Below are positions 39,801 through 49,758 of a stretch of DNA of 64,000 nucleotides, one piece after another. Where the stretch lies: assembly GCA_002104935.1 (NCBI GenBank), contig MCGT01000003.1, forward strand, positions 806,001 through 870,000. The letters are read 5' to 3'. The first letter of the stretch is position 1. Every line of letters starts with the position of its first letter. The translations under genes and the position numbers were made by a program. The notes under the pieces are model-generated. The model did not search any database, had not been told where the DNA came from, and saw only the letters and a list, made by a program, of their open reading frames with translations. The stretch is from Hesseltinella vesiculosa. Its lineage: Eukaryota > Mucoromycota > Mucoromycetes > Mucorales > Cunninghamellaceae.

Positions 39801-41198
39801 CTAGGTAGAGAACATAAAGAAATGCACTCAGCTGATAGACTTGATGATGATGCGCAATAGATGCAGGTATTAACAATAAAAGCACCCCCACAAAACCACA
39901 AACGACGCATTCCGTGCGAACAGGTGTGAAAAAAACTGCACCAACGGCGGCCATACGGTAGTTTCACAAAACTTGGCCTCCATTTCATCGTTAATGCTTA
40001 GAAGAGGTTTTGTCGATCTGACAATTGCTGAGCACAACGCTTGGCCATTAGAACCAAAGCGCAAAGTGAAAAAAAAAAGACGCGAAAAAAACAGGAACGG
40101 AGAGTCCCTCCGATTTGATTGAAGAAATCAAGGGGCGAGATTGAAAGCTTGAATGAGGCCCATGGACTACGTCACCTTCGCGTTTCTATCCTCACCTCAC
40201 GGCATGCTATTTCCTAACGACATTTTTCTGAAACTTGGCAACATTTGAAAGTGGAAAGACTGCAAACATACGGAGCCATCGGTTCCATTGTGCATGGCAT
40301 CGTTTGCTATTCAATTTCTTTTTTTTTGTCAAGGGCAAAGATGATTGATTTCTCATAGATTTGGTCAATATCTAGCCTCTGACGAGTCACCGCAAATTCC
40401 CGTGAAACGAGGGCAGTGGCATGGAGAGATATACAACCATGGCGAAGGATCTGGGTCTGAAAGCTAAGAGAAATGACCATGTCAGACGGCAGCTGTTGCG
40501 GTCACTATTTTTTTTTCTGGTCTATTCCACTATTCATCCTGTCACCGTGGTATTCACTCACGTTATTTCAAACGCGCCATCGTTTACATTGCCCATCCCA
40601 TATCTTACATGTGTCTCACACATGAGCGGATGCTAACCAATCCCATATACACAGCCGAATTTAAATCGCGCCCTTGATTGCTTTGCTGGCCTGAGAGCCT
40701 CGTTGCATTGGACTTGGGCCAAGTGTGCCACAATATCACCGGGTGGGTCACACGAATTTCAGGAGATCGGTAGAGACTCGAGCCGTCCTGTTAAAAAAAA
40801 AAAAAAGTCGTTGACTCGTGGTCACTAGTCAGATGACGCTTCCTTTTGACCAGTTTTCACATTGCAAGAAAAAACATAGGCGAGGGGCATGTCGGAATGA
40901 AGTCACCAGACAGAATCGCCCGATAGATCATCCATAAGGTTGCATGGCAATTCATTGGATTTTGCTTCTGCCTGTCACATCGCGGAAAGGTGTCAGTAGG
41001 AAACAAAAATGGGCTGAGATATCGGGAACCCTTTGTGGATCATAAACAAAGAGGGGGGGTGATGTCTTTTTTAGGAAGCGCCTTGCCCATTTCTTAACCC
41101 AAATCTTGAAATATCCCTTCTTCTCCATTTCTTTTTTTTTATTTTACAAAGAGGCAGCAGGCGTTTACGAGGAATAAAAAAGGACACGCTCTTCAACA

Positions 41199-41725
41199 AT
41201 GAGTACGCTTAGCGACCACTATGACAGGCTCGTTCCACCCATGTATCGTCTTCAGAGCCCCTATTACACAAATCCATATTATCCACATTCCCCAGGCATG
41301 ATGGCATACCCGACCTATCACCACCCGTCGACGCCATTTAATGCGACCCCCTGTAAGATCGACTGCCGCCCATGCTTTCCCACGTTGATCTTCGTCTCAC
41401 CTTCTCCCTCTTAGATGGCTACCCAGCAACCATGCCACCAATGACCAATGGGTTTGTTCCTTATGGTCATCCACATCAACCCCATTACCCATACTATCCG
41501 AGGGAACCGTCTTGCTTTGAAGGGTAAAAGAAGAAGAACACTCAAGAATAAAAGTCAGGTGACACGCCTATTTTTTTTTTTTCCTCTAGCTGCTGTTCAT
41601 CCGACTACGACGCCTATGCTGGTCATATGGGTGAAATGACTCCTTATCCTCATCATTATACACAGACGGCATTTACGAAGCCAACCGTCACCAAACCAGA
41701 GCCTGCAAAGGATCCAGAGTCATGA
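41199..41725 (+). CDS. Small Tyr/Pro/His-rich protein of unknown function
   Basis: Exons 41199-41352, 41415-41523, 41590-41725; 132 aa. Tyr, Pro, His and Met make up much of the protein (YYTNPYYPHSPGMMAYP), with a CCSSDYDAY patch and a Lys/Pro/Glu tail. No domain, signal peptide or membrane segment is seen. The exon 2/3 junction is set by frame: other registers meet a stop after a few codons. Such composition suggests a disordered, perhaps condensate-prone or adhesive protein, but function is unknown. It has C/T-rich promoter-like sequence and is followed by AATAAA (41740). Confidence 0.65.
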
Positions 41726-41955
41726 TCGATGGCTCGTAATAAAATAAACAGCGATTTTTGTTTACAATGTCCCTGTGTAACTTTTTCTTTCACGCATGAA
41801 TGACACACCCTTCAAACTTGTGGAAAATAGAATGACATCAATTTATTGAATATGAACGGAGAGGTGGACGTAAGGAGGAGGAGGAACACAAAAAAGACAT
41901 CAAAGTCTTGCTTTGCAATTGAGTTTTTATCGTTGGAAAGACAAAATAAAGGAAT

Positions 41956-42544
41956 TTAGAAAACGAGAGCAGCACCCTTGGTCTTCTTGTCACCACCCAA
42001 TTCGAAGTGCTTGCAACGCTTGATGGGGAGTTGCATCTTGTACTTGCACTTGGTGCATTCCAAGCGGAGAACGATCTTCTTGGTGGTCTTGGCCTAGAAT
42101 GCCAAAGAGATAAAAGAAAGGGTGAGTGGGGTAATGTTGAGGCTTTTGTTTGGTAGTTTGCTTTACCTTCTTGTGGAACACGGGCTTGGTTTGACCACCA
42201 TAACCGGATTGCTTACGATCGTAACGACGCTTACCTTGAGCGAAGAGCGAAGCCTTACCAGCCTTGTATTGAGTCACCTTGTGGGGAGTGTGCTTGCGGC
42301 ACTTGACACCCTTACAGAAGGTGTTTCTGGTCTTGGGAATGTTAACCTATCATGGATGGAAGAGTTACAAGTTAGTGGTCATGTAGGTCGGTCGATTTTT
42401 TTCTGACAATCTCATCTTCATCCATCCATGCATCCATCCATCCTGATCATATCAAGAAGAGAATGAATCATTGATCGAACAGGTAGGGAGATACAAGAAT
42501 GATGTAAAGGTGTCGTCGTGAGGGGTCGTCAAGGTACATACCAT
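41956..42544 (-). CDS. RPL42: 60S ribosomal protein eL42 (L44/L36a)
   Basis: Exons 42544-42542 (the ATG alone), 42346-42167 and 42093-41956; 106 aa, exactly the family length. The sequence is near-canonical: [26 protein letters not shown], and four zinc-binding Cys (C12, C17 and CTKC). Residue 56 is Pro within GGQTKPVF, the form linked to cycloheximide sensitivity (Gln there gives resistance in several yeasts). Intron 1 sits directly after the start codon, as in many fungal eL42 genes, and is long for this window (195 bases). The gene is divergent from PET117. Confidence 0.97.
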
Positions 42545-42707
42545 TGTTGAAACAAGTGGATGAGAGGAAGAAAAGAAAAAAGGAGAGAAAAAAAGTGGCA
42601 GGGGAATAGAAGAAGCCGGCGGCTGGTCGGCAGAAACTCCGACCGCCCCTCCAAAAAAAAAGCCCACCCTGGCATTCTCTTTCTTTTTTTTTTTTTCCAA
42701 TAAAAAA
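42545..42707. promoter_or_regulatory. Compact divergent promoter region of eL42 and PET117
   Basis: 163 bases between the two ATGs. It has a purine-rich block (42559-42600), a GC-rich centre and a T-run before PET117. A ribosomal protein gene and a cytochrome oxidase assembly gene would share it; no specific motif is assigned. Confidence 0.4.
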
Positions 42708-43041
42708 ATGTCGACAGCAGCCAAAGTCACCTTGGGTGCATCCATTGCCTTTTGCTGTGGCTCCATTTATGGGGTACATTACATTCAGCGCTATGAACAA
42801 GAGGTAAAATCACCACCCCGTTGCATTCTTTCAGGAACCTCACCTCTTTTTTTTTCGATACCAGCTTTTACGTCAGGGTCTGATCAAGGACGATGAGCGA
42901 CGATTAAAGAAGGAACAGCAACGTAACAATGAGCGTGAGCTAATGGAGCAACAAGCTTTGCATGCTGAATTGCTAAAGACTCAGACCGTCTCGACACTGC
43001 CATCCAACGAACCTATTTCACAAGACGATACCCAGACTTAG
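42708..43041 (+). CDS. PET117: Cytochrome c oxidase assembly factor PET117
   Basis: Exons 42708-42803 and 42865-43041; 90 aa. An N-terminal membrane-like segment (KVTLGASIAFCCGSIYGVHY) is followed by the conserved RYEQE, then LLRQGLIKDDERRLKKEQQ across the intron, which matches the PET117 signature. The helical, charged C-terminus is typical. PET117 is a small mitochondrial inner-membrane protein linked to haem A synthase (COX15) oligomerisation. The last 25 residues are poorly conserved. Confidence 0.9.
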
Positions 43042-43150
43042 CATCTTTCCCTGCTCCCAGATATAGAAAAATGACATGGATAAATGTGTAATAAACAAAA
43101 AGCTAGACTCTTTTGTTTATTAGGACAAAATTGGGCGCGAGCCTTTTTTT

Positions 43151-43615
43151 TTAAGCAGTTTCGCCGTTCTTGAACACATAGGTCAAATGGCACTTGCCAC
43201 AGTATTGACGGTCACCGTGGTTGGCCATGAAGACACCAGCACCGCAGGTAGCGTTGGGGCATTCACGACGGAGACGAGTGATGTTGCCAGAGCCGTCAAC
43301 CTTGTAGAACTTGAGGATGGCCATCTTGACCTTCTTGCGCTTGTGCTTGATCTTCTTGGGAGTGGTGTAAGTCTTCTTCTTACGCTTCTTACCACCACCG
43401 AGCAATTCAGCATTCAAGTGCAAGGTGTTGTTGTCGAAGATGCCATAGGTAGACAAAGCACCATCCACCAAGGGCTTACCGGCATAGGACAAGCATTGAG
43501 CATCGCAAGGGATACCTTCACGAGCTTCAATCATGGACTTGACTTGGGCAACGGTGCCTTCAGTCACATTCAAAGCCAGGGTGTTACCAGCGAGAGACTT
43601 GACGAAAACTTGCAT
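43151..43615 (-). CDS. Ubiquitin-like/40S ribosomal protein eS31 fusion
   Basis: A single 154-aa frame. Residues 1-75 have the ubiquitin fold pattern ([40 protein letters not shown]) but are strongly diverged. K6, K27 and K48 equivalents remain; K11, K29, K33 and K63 equivalents and the C-terminal LRLR are absent, and it ends LLGGG instead of LRGG. Residues 76-154 are a good eS31 (S27a): a basic [11 protein letters not shown] start, then the zinc site C-x4-C...C-x2-C ([14 protein letters not shown]). The Gly-Gly before Lys could still be cleaved. It is intronless, unlike almost all neighbours, and lies 288 bases from divergent RSC7. The moiety probably acts as a chaperone for eS31 rather than as ubiquitin (inference). 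Confidence 0.93.
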   Translation of the reverse strand: MQVFVKSLAGNTLALNVTEGTVAQVKSMIEAREGIPCDAQCLSYAGKPLVDGALSTYGIFDNNTLHLNAELLGGGKKRKKKTYTTPKKIKHKRKKVKMAILKFYKVDGSGNITRLRRECPNATCGAGVFMANHGDRQYCGKCHLTYVFKNGETA

Positions 43616-43903
43616 GTTGATTCAGATAATTCGATTATATTAAAAAAAGGTTTCAATAGAATCTTCCTCACTATCTGGTGAAAAAAAGGATAAAGAAAAA
43701 GAAAGAAGAAGAAAAAAACAAGCCTCCTTTTTTTTTTTGTCCAAAGCGAAAAAATTTTCAAGCTCCTCCTGATAGCAGACAAGATCGTCCAAAAAATGAG
43801 AGATTGAATTCGTTGGTTTCTTTTTTGTCCAACCCCCCTTTTTTGTCTTTCTTGTTTATTATTATTATTTTTTTTGTGAATACATTGTTATTTAACATCC
43901 ACC
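43616..43903. promoter_or_regulatory. Divergent promoter region of the eS31 fusion and RSC7
   Basis: 288 bases with alternating A-rich and T-rich runs on the two sides, as at other promoters of this window. No known element is assigned. Confidence 0.35.
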
Positions 43904-45006
43904 ATGAAAGAATCATCACCTAGTTCCAGTCTCGGTAAGCGAAAAGGAAGACCTCCCAAGCGAAAACAAAACTCGACCAATGACGACATCAACTTTCTGG
44001 ACGATGAAAGCGATTTGTCTTTTGATGAATACTTGGACACCAGTGATGGCGAAGCCTCCGCTGGCAACAACAGAAAACGTGCTCGAAGTGCTAGTAAATC
44101 CACCTACAATGCTCCTCCTCCTCTGGCCATGGCTATGGTCGAGAATGATGATAGCGATATTGACGAAACCGGTGAAGCCAAAGTCAACCCAGAAGGTCAT
44201 TTATTAGAAGGTGAGTACCATAAAACAAACGTCTCCATCCATGCCAAAAAAAAATACTCATCTTTTGTTTAGGTCGTGAATATCGAGTGCCGACGTTTGA
44301 GCTGCCGAGCCGAGGACGCCAGCTGTTCATGTTCTCCAAGGACCCAGCAGCTCTCTTGGGCTTCCGCGATAGTTTTGTTTTTGTCAAGAAGAACCCGACC
44401 CTGATCAAGATTTATATGACGGACGAGGAAAAGCGACATCTGATTGCCAATAACAAGATGCGTGCCACCTTTCGAACCCGTGACATCTCGGTCGTAACAG
44501 CAAGATCGGTGTACAAGGTGTTCGGCCATCGCGTGGTAAAAAAAGGCCGTCGCGGCCGCGACGATTATTACTATACTGGCGAATACGACGACGAGCCCGA
44601 AGTTGACTCTGAAGAAGAAAACAAGGAAAAGCTTGCGGGCCTGCAAACCAGTGCCACCGCACTGCCTGCCGGTGCCAACACCACACTCCATGCCGGCCAT
44701 CACGCTTTTGTCACTGCCAATCTGCTTGCCAATCCACTTGCTAGCTCCTCGACTTTGATTCCATCTGACAATGATCAATCACACTCCAACCTTGTTACCC
44801 CAGTCTCCTTGGCCCACACCCTGGAACCCTTGGACAAGAGGAATTGGCTGCATCACGCAGCTGTTTCGGCGCGAGACTTTAGCGCCCAGCTCAGCGCTTA
44901 CCGCCAAAACCATCCCACCTTTTTTGACCTTCACACCAACGTGTATCAAATCCCTTCTTCTAGGCAATATTCATCTTGTGACAAGCCTTTTGTCTCTTCT
45001 CAATAA
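43904..45006 (+). CDS. RSC7: Chromatin remodelling RSC7/SWP82 (Npl6) family protein
   Basis: Exons 43904-44210 and 44273-45006; 346 aa. A basic motif GKRKGRPPKRKQ (AT-hook-like) and an acidic stretch come first. The family core follows: GREYRVPTFELPSRG at the intron junction, FMFSKDPAALLGFRDS, NPTLIKIYMTDEEK, and the strongly conserved VTARSVYKVFGHR. A low-complexity Ala/Thr region and a C-terminal YRQNHPTFFDLHTNVYQIP end the protein. RSC7 is a subunit of the SWI/SNF-type RSC complex, restricted to fungi. Compared with yeast Npl6 it is shorter, within the range of other fungal members. Confidence 0.93.
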
Positions 45007-45124
45007 GTTACCTGATTCATACCACTCTTTTTTTTTTTTGTCAATAAACCTTTTTCGTGTCTTTAATTTCAAGATATCAAGCAGTCTGTCCTATTTACTT
45101 TGGTATTCTCTAAAAGAGTTTATT

Positions 45125-45948
45125 CTACAGCCCCAAGGTTTTGCGTGCATTTTCTCGGACAATGTCGTTGTATCGTTCGCGATCCGTTCGCCAGATTTTC
45201 TAAGGGAAGGAGACAAAATCTGGTGAGCTACGGACTCCCCCCTCCACAAAAAAAAAAAAAAAAAGCTTACACAGGCATCTACATTGGCACCGCTTTCATC
45301 GTTGGGTTCGGCTAGCATGCTGACAACACTAAGCAAGATCTTTTCAACACTTTGCACAGGAGACCATCGTTCGGAGCTGCTTTCGTACATGTTAGGATCA
45401 TCGCCAGGAGGGTGAAGGATGGAGATGCAGACAGTGCCGTTCGAGTACACGTTGGGATGAAAAAAGTCGCACGTGAATTGCATGGTTGGTGGACTCAACG
45501 GGTAATCTTTAGGAAAGCTCAATTTCGCAGGAAACAATCCTCCTTCAAATGGAGTGCCTTCCGGTCCACTAAAAAAAAAAGGAAGTTTCTTATTAGAACT
45601 GACTAATATTACCACCAACGAACAATGGCGTTCTTACGCTATCAGAGCTTCCCACTCAAAAAAGTTGTTTTCATCAATAGGACCTGCATTGGAAAAGAAA
45701 AATGATTACGCTTTGTGTTCATTCTAGCATCAGCAAACCTGTACCAGCAGTGATTCCTTCGGGTGCATTCAGGGTCAGTTCTGGAAACGCAATGGTGGCA
45801 GTAAGAAAGAAAGTGAGGGAGAGAGAGAGAAAAGAGCACGAAATGTTAGACCATCGCTTTCCGCCTCTTCGACCTGGTTGGTTGTACCTCTATACTCGGT
45901 CATCAGTCTTTTCAAAGCTGTCGATCCAGCATTGCGAGGATTGTACAT
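45125..45948 (-). CDS. UBC7: Ubiquitin-conjugating enzyme E2, UBE2G2/Ubc7 type
   Basis: Exons 45948-45888, 45780-45739, 45683-45638, 45568-45271, 45199-45125; 173 aa. The helix-1 [15 protein letters not shown] is followed by [10 protein letters not shown] and the active-site stretch [13 protein letters not shown] with its Cys. The acidic insertion ([14 protein letters not shown]) just after the active site marks the Ubc7/UBE2G class, used in ER-associated degradation with a Hrd1/Cue1-type complex. The C-terminal [11 protein letters not shown]...RKTLGL matches the family tail. The start is about eight residues longer than usual (MYNPRNAGS); a shorter alternative start was not found. Confidence 0.94.
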
Positions 45949-46066
45949 GATGAAAGGTAGAAATTAAAGGAAAAAAAAAAAAAAAAAGTCGACGGCCTTG
46001 AAAACGTGGCCACCCCCTCTTTCGCTGCGCTCTGTCAAATTTGGCTATTTTTTTTTATTTTTCGTT

Positions 46067-49000
46067 CTAGAGAGTTTGTTGGAGCTGTGAGATCAAAAAG
46101 GTGACTTGGCTGGCGGCTTCCGAGAGTCTGACATCTTGCTCGGAATGGCCACCGAAATGGCCATGATCTAAGTCAATGTTGAGAAGGACGGGCGATGTCA
46201 ACAGATCTTGATGGTGGTGTCGGAGCCGAGCTACGAATTTCAGTGGTTGCCAATAGAGTACTCTCTGGTCCTTCATGCCTGCCGTCACGTACATTGCTGG
46301 AAGACGGCTGCCTCGCGCAACCTGGGCTACATTATCATAGGGCGAATACTGCATGATCCAATCGTAGGCAGGCGCGTCTTGAAGCGGGTCACCCCATTCA
46401 GGTACCTCGACGCTTGTCAATGGCAAGGACGGGTTGAGCATGGCTGAAAGCGGATCGACAAACGGCACACGTAGTACCAAGGCCTTGAACAGCTGTGGAG
46501 CAAGGTGAGCCATACCACCCACCAACAAACCACCAGCACTGGTACCCAGCGCGGCTATTTTTTCTGGCGATGACCATTGGCTGTCTTGGCCGAGGAACTT
46601 GGCTACAGAGATGAAGTCCTTGAAACTGTTCAATTTCTTGTCCAATTTGCCATCTTCATACCATTGGCGGCCGAGTTCTCCTCCTCCTCTGTAAAGACAA
46701 GGTCAAGATGAGTCACTGCACCTTTTTTTTTTTTTTTTTTTGTCACTCACCTGACGTGCGCCAAAGCAATCGTCCACCCGCGTTCCAGGAGCGGAAAATG
46801 CTCAATGCGGAAGTCAGGATCAGTGTTGTTCCCATAAGCACCGTAGGATCGCATCAAAATCGGGTTTCTAATGAACGCCGGCAATGTAAAGGTTACAAAC
46901 AGCCTAAAGCGAGCGTTATCAGTCTTACCTGCCCGTCCTGGAAAGATTCTTTGGATGAATCAAGGTCACAGGAATGCGTTGCCCATCGTGCGACTCAACG
47001 TGAATTTGAGAGCACGTGTAGTTTTGCTTGTCGAAACCTGAAATCATCAAAAATGAGATGCCATTGCGTTTGTGCCAGTCAGTCCTTACTTTGAATAGCT
47101 TGAGACCGGATGCATTTGAGCTGTCGCTCCACCATGTCATATTCATAGGTAGCTTCATGCGACAGCGGGCTGGTGATTGAGAAGCGTACTTGGTGCGTTG
47201 TAAAATCCTATGATTTCGGCCCCCGCCAAAAAATGAGCATACAGTTTGGTGAGCTCCCTCTTCGACGACACGATCTTACCAGATTGGATCCAGGTGCAAC
47301 AACACAACAAGATGACGGTAGGGGAATTTGATGTGTCGATTGATCTGTAATGTTATAGCATAACACCATTGGCAAACCATCCCGGCGGCCGTACACGATG
47401 ATATGATCCTTTTTGGGGAAGAAGTAAACTCAGTGAAGCTCAGTTCATTCTCTACAGTATCCTTTTTTACCTGGAACAAGTCTACGTCATCAATCTTGTC
47501 GGTAGGTTCAAGGGTGATGATGTCTTGCCAGTGAGGCATCCCAATGGCGTGGTTTTGGGCTTTCATGAGTTTGAAGTTGGTCGCTCCGTGGGCATTTGTA
47601 AGAATATAAAACGCGTCCTGGAGAAAAATGAGACTTGCTGCTCTGTTCAAAAAAAGGAGGCAGCCTTACGTGATGGTGATCCACATAATATTCCAAGCCA
47701 GGCTGCCGTGGTTCAATCAACGTCAAAGACGGCGTGATCGAAGCAGTGTTGGGTATATAAGATGCATCCACCACTCGGATTTCCGAACTAGAGAGAGAGT
47801 TGCTGTTGATGGTCACGAATTTCTACAAGGAAAATGAGAAGAAAGGTAAGCAACCGCGCGCTAGTCATGCCTGTTAGGCATACCGAATCCTTGGTGCTGG
47901 TGATATCGACAAAGGCGGTTTCATCATGCTCGTCATAAACCAATACGTCTTCTGATTGTTCTGTTCCAATACGATGAGCATACACCTAGCAAGAGTGAAA
48001 AAAAGAAACGCCGGTGTAAAAAATAAGACTACCGACTCTCCTCAGACTTTACCTTGCAGGGACGAAGCTGCTCATTGGCCATGGTATAAAACACTGTTTG
48101 ATCGTTTGCCCACACAAAATTGAAGACATCTTGCAAAATCTCTCCCTAACATCATGAGTCCCCATAAAAAGCGGGCGTGAGCTCGTTGCAGCCAATTTTT
48201 CAAGATTTCCTTTTTTTTTTTTTTTTACCTCCCAGTCCTGGCGGTTGTGGAGATCCTTGAAGTGCAAATCGCCATACTCCATGCCTTCGCGCTCAGTGTT
48301 GTAAGCAAAGATGGTGTGGTCAGGCGAGAGTAAGACTTTGCGGATGGTTACGTTCATGGCCCGCAGGAATCCAGAATCCAGGAGCACCTCCTGCAGAAAA
48401 GCGCGCGTCAATTCCCTCTGCTCATCCCTTCATGTTGTGCCTGTACCTCTGGAGCATGTCGTCCTTGACCTAAAGGTTTTCTCAGGTACACCATGCCATA
48501 GGGAGATGTTGAGCTGTAATATTCATAGCCATGGGACACTGTCTTCAGCGGTGGTAAGACGGAGTTGGTGCGCAGCTTTTGCTTCATTTCCTAGATGCCA
48601 AAATAATCAAGTATTACGTTGGGTGCGTGTTGCAAACGCAGGCTCTTCTCCATACCTTCAAAATCACTTTCTGCAAGAACCGATGCTGCCGCATATACCC
48701 TTTGCAGTATCTATGAAGTTGAAAAGGTGTGTTGTTAGCGCCAGTTTGACAGGAGGGAGCAGACGTGCACGTTACTCGTTTTCTGCCTGAATGTAGGACG
48801 GGAGATGCTAAATGGACACGATCCAGTAAGGTATACAGAGATGAAATAGAACAGGTGAGTAGAGATATTGGAAACTAGACGGCGACAAGTAGTGGATCTG
48901 CTATTACGGGGTCGTCAATGTTCTCCATCCAAGCGAATGGATCAGATCGTTGTTTGCCATGGTACGCTTGGATATTTTCGATTTCCCTTGGTCGTGGAGG

Positions 49001-49280
49001 CTGTGGCGTTTTTCTGAGAACATAAGCGACAGCAAGGGTAAATAGATCATTATTGGGCTGTTCAGGGGTTGCTTACGATGCAAAAGTGGACCTTAATGAG
49101 GACAAGAAAGAAGAGTACGATCGACGTTCCTGGCCAGAACTGGTTTTATTTTTATTGCAGGAAAAAAAAAAAAAAAAAACCATAACCTCAGGTCAGTGAT
49201 CTATCTCGTTCAGCACAGCTCTTCCCCATCTGTTACCTCTTTGTGAATCGTGCTGTCACAGAAATTGATCTAACAAGCAT
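46067..49280 (-). CDS. Prolyl oligopeptidase family S9A peptidase, oligopeptidase B-like, with probable mitochondrial presequence
   Basis: Sixteen exons, 5' to 3': 49280-49237, 49091-49077, 49013-48908, 48807-48776, 48710-48656, 48590-48447, 48390-48229, 48145-48053, 47985-47884, 47822-47670, 47617-47471, 47408-47280, 47207-47090, 47037-46929, 46867-46751, 46688-46067; 715 aa, with every junction in phase. The start MLVRSISVTARFTKR is Arg/Ser-rich without acidic residues, as in a mitochondrial presequence. A beta-propeller domain follows. The catalytic domain has GGGELGRQW, the nucleophile in GTSAGG, a candidate Asp in GMKDQRV and the His in DHGHFGG. Oligopeptidase B cleaves short peptides after basic residues; substrate choice here is unknown. 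Exon 2 is only 15 bases. Confidence 0.92.
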
Positions 49281-49758
49281 ACTGTCAAGAGAAAAGAAAC
49301 AAAGAGAAAGCGGGGTCTCCCAAAAAAAAAAAAAAGAAAGAAAAACCAGCTTGCAATTTCCTGCAACCAACAAGTTTTGTTTTCCGTTTGGTAGCAATGC
49401 TGTGCACAGACAGTATCTGTTCATACGCACAAAGGGTCAGTGTCACACAGCGGTTGGTTTAGCCATCACCGCAAAGTGCAAGGTGGCTCCATAAAGTCGG
49501 GGCTTACAGCAAGTTTGGCAGTAATGAAGTTGGCTGGGCGATCATCACTTTTACCAATCGACGTGCTTATTTCACGTCGATTTGATCATTCAAAAGGATA
49601 TTTTTATTTTTTTTAGGCTTGAGCTATTGGAAGTTTCAAGACGCTCAGCAAGACAAAGTTTTTTTTTAAAAAAAAGGCTCTTTTTATTTCACAATGGGGA
49701 AAGGAACAAAAAAAATGTATGATGAAAGAGATGCCAATGGAGGGGCAAGGAAAAGCGT
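49281..49758. other. Intergenic region between the oligopeptidase and IleRS genes
   Basis: 478 bases holding the oligopeptidase promoter and the IleRS 3' flank. A joined T-run and A-run (about 49659-49676) resembles the one at the head of the dispersed repeat, but the rest of the repeat is absent. No gene is seen. Confidence 0.45.

Noticed and set aside
42347..42541. Possible box C/D snoRNA in the eL42 first intron
   Set aside because: I found loose TGATGA-like strings but no matching CTGA box D or terminal stem.
49659..49676. T-run joined to A-run as a fourth copy of the dispersed repeat
   Set aside because: Only the homopolymer head is shared; none of the internal blocks follow.
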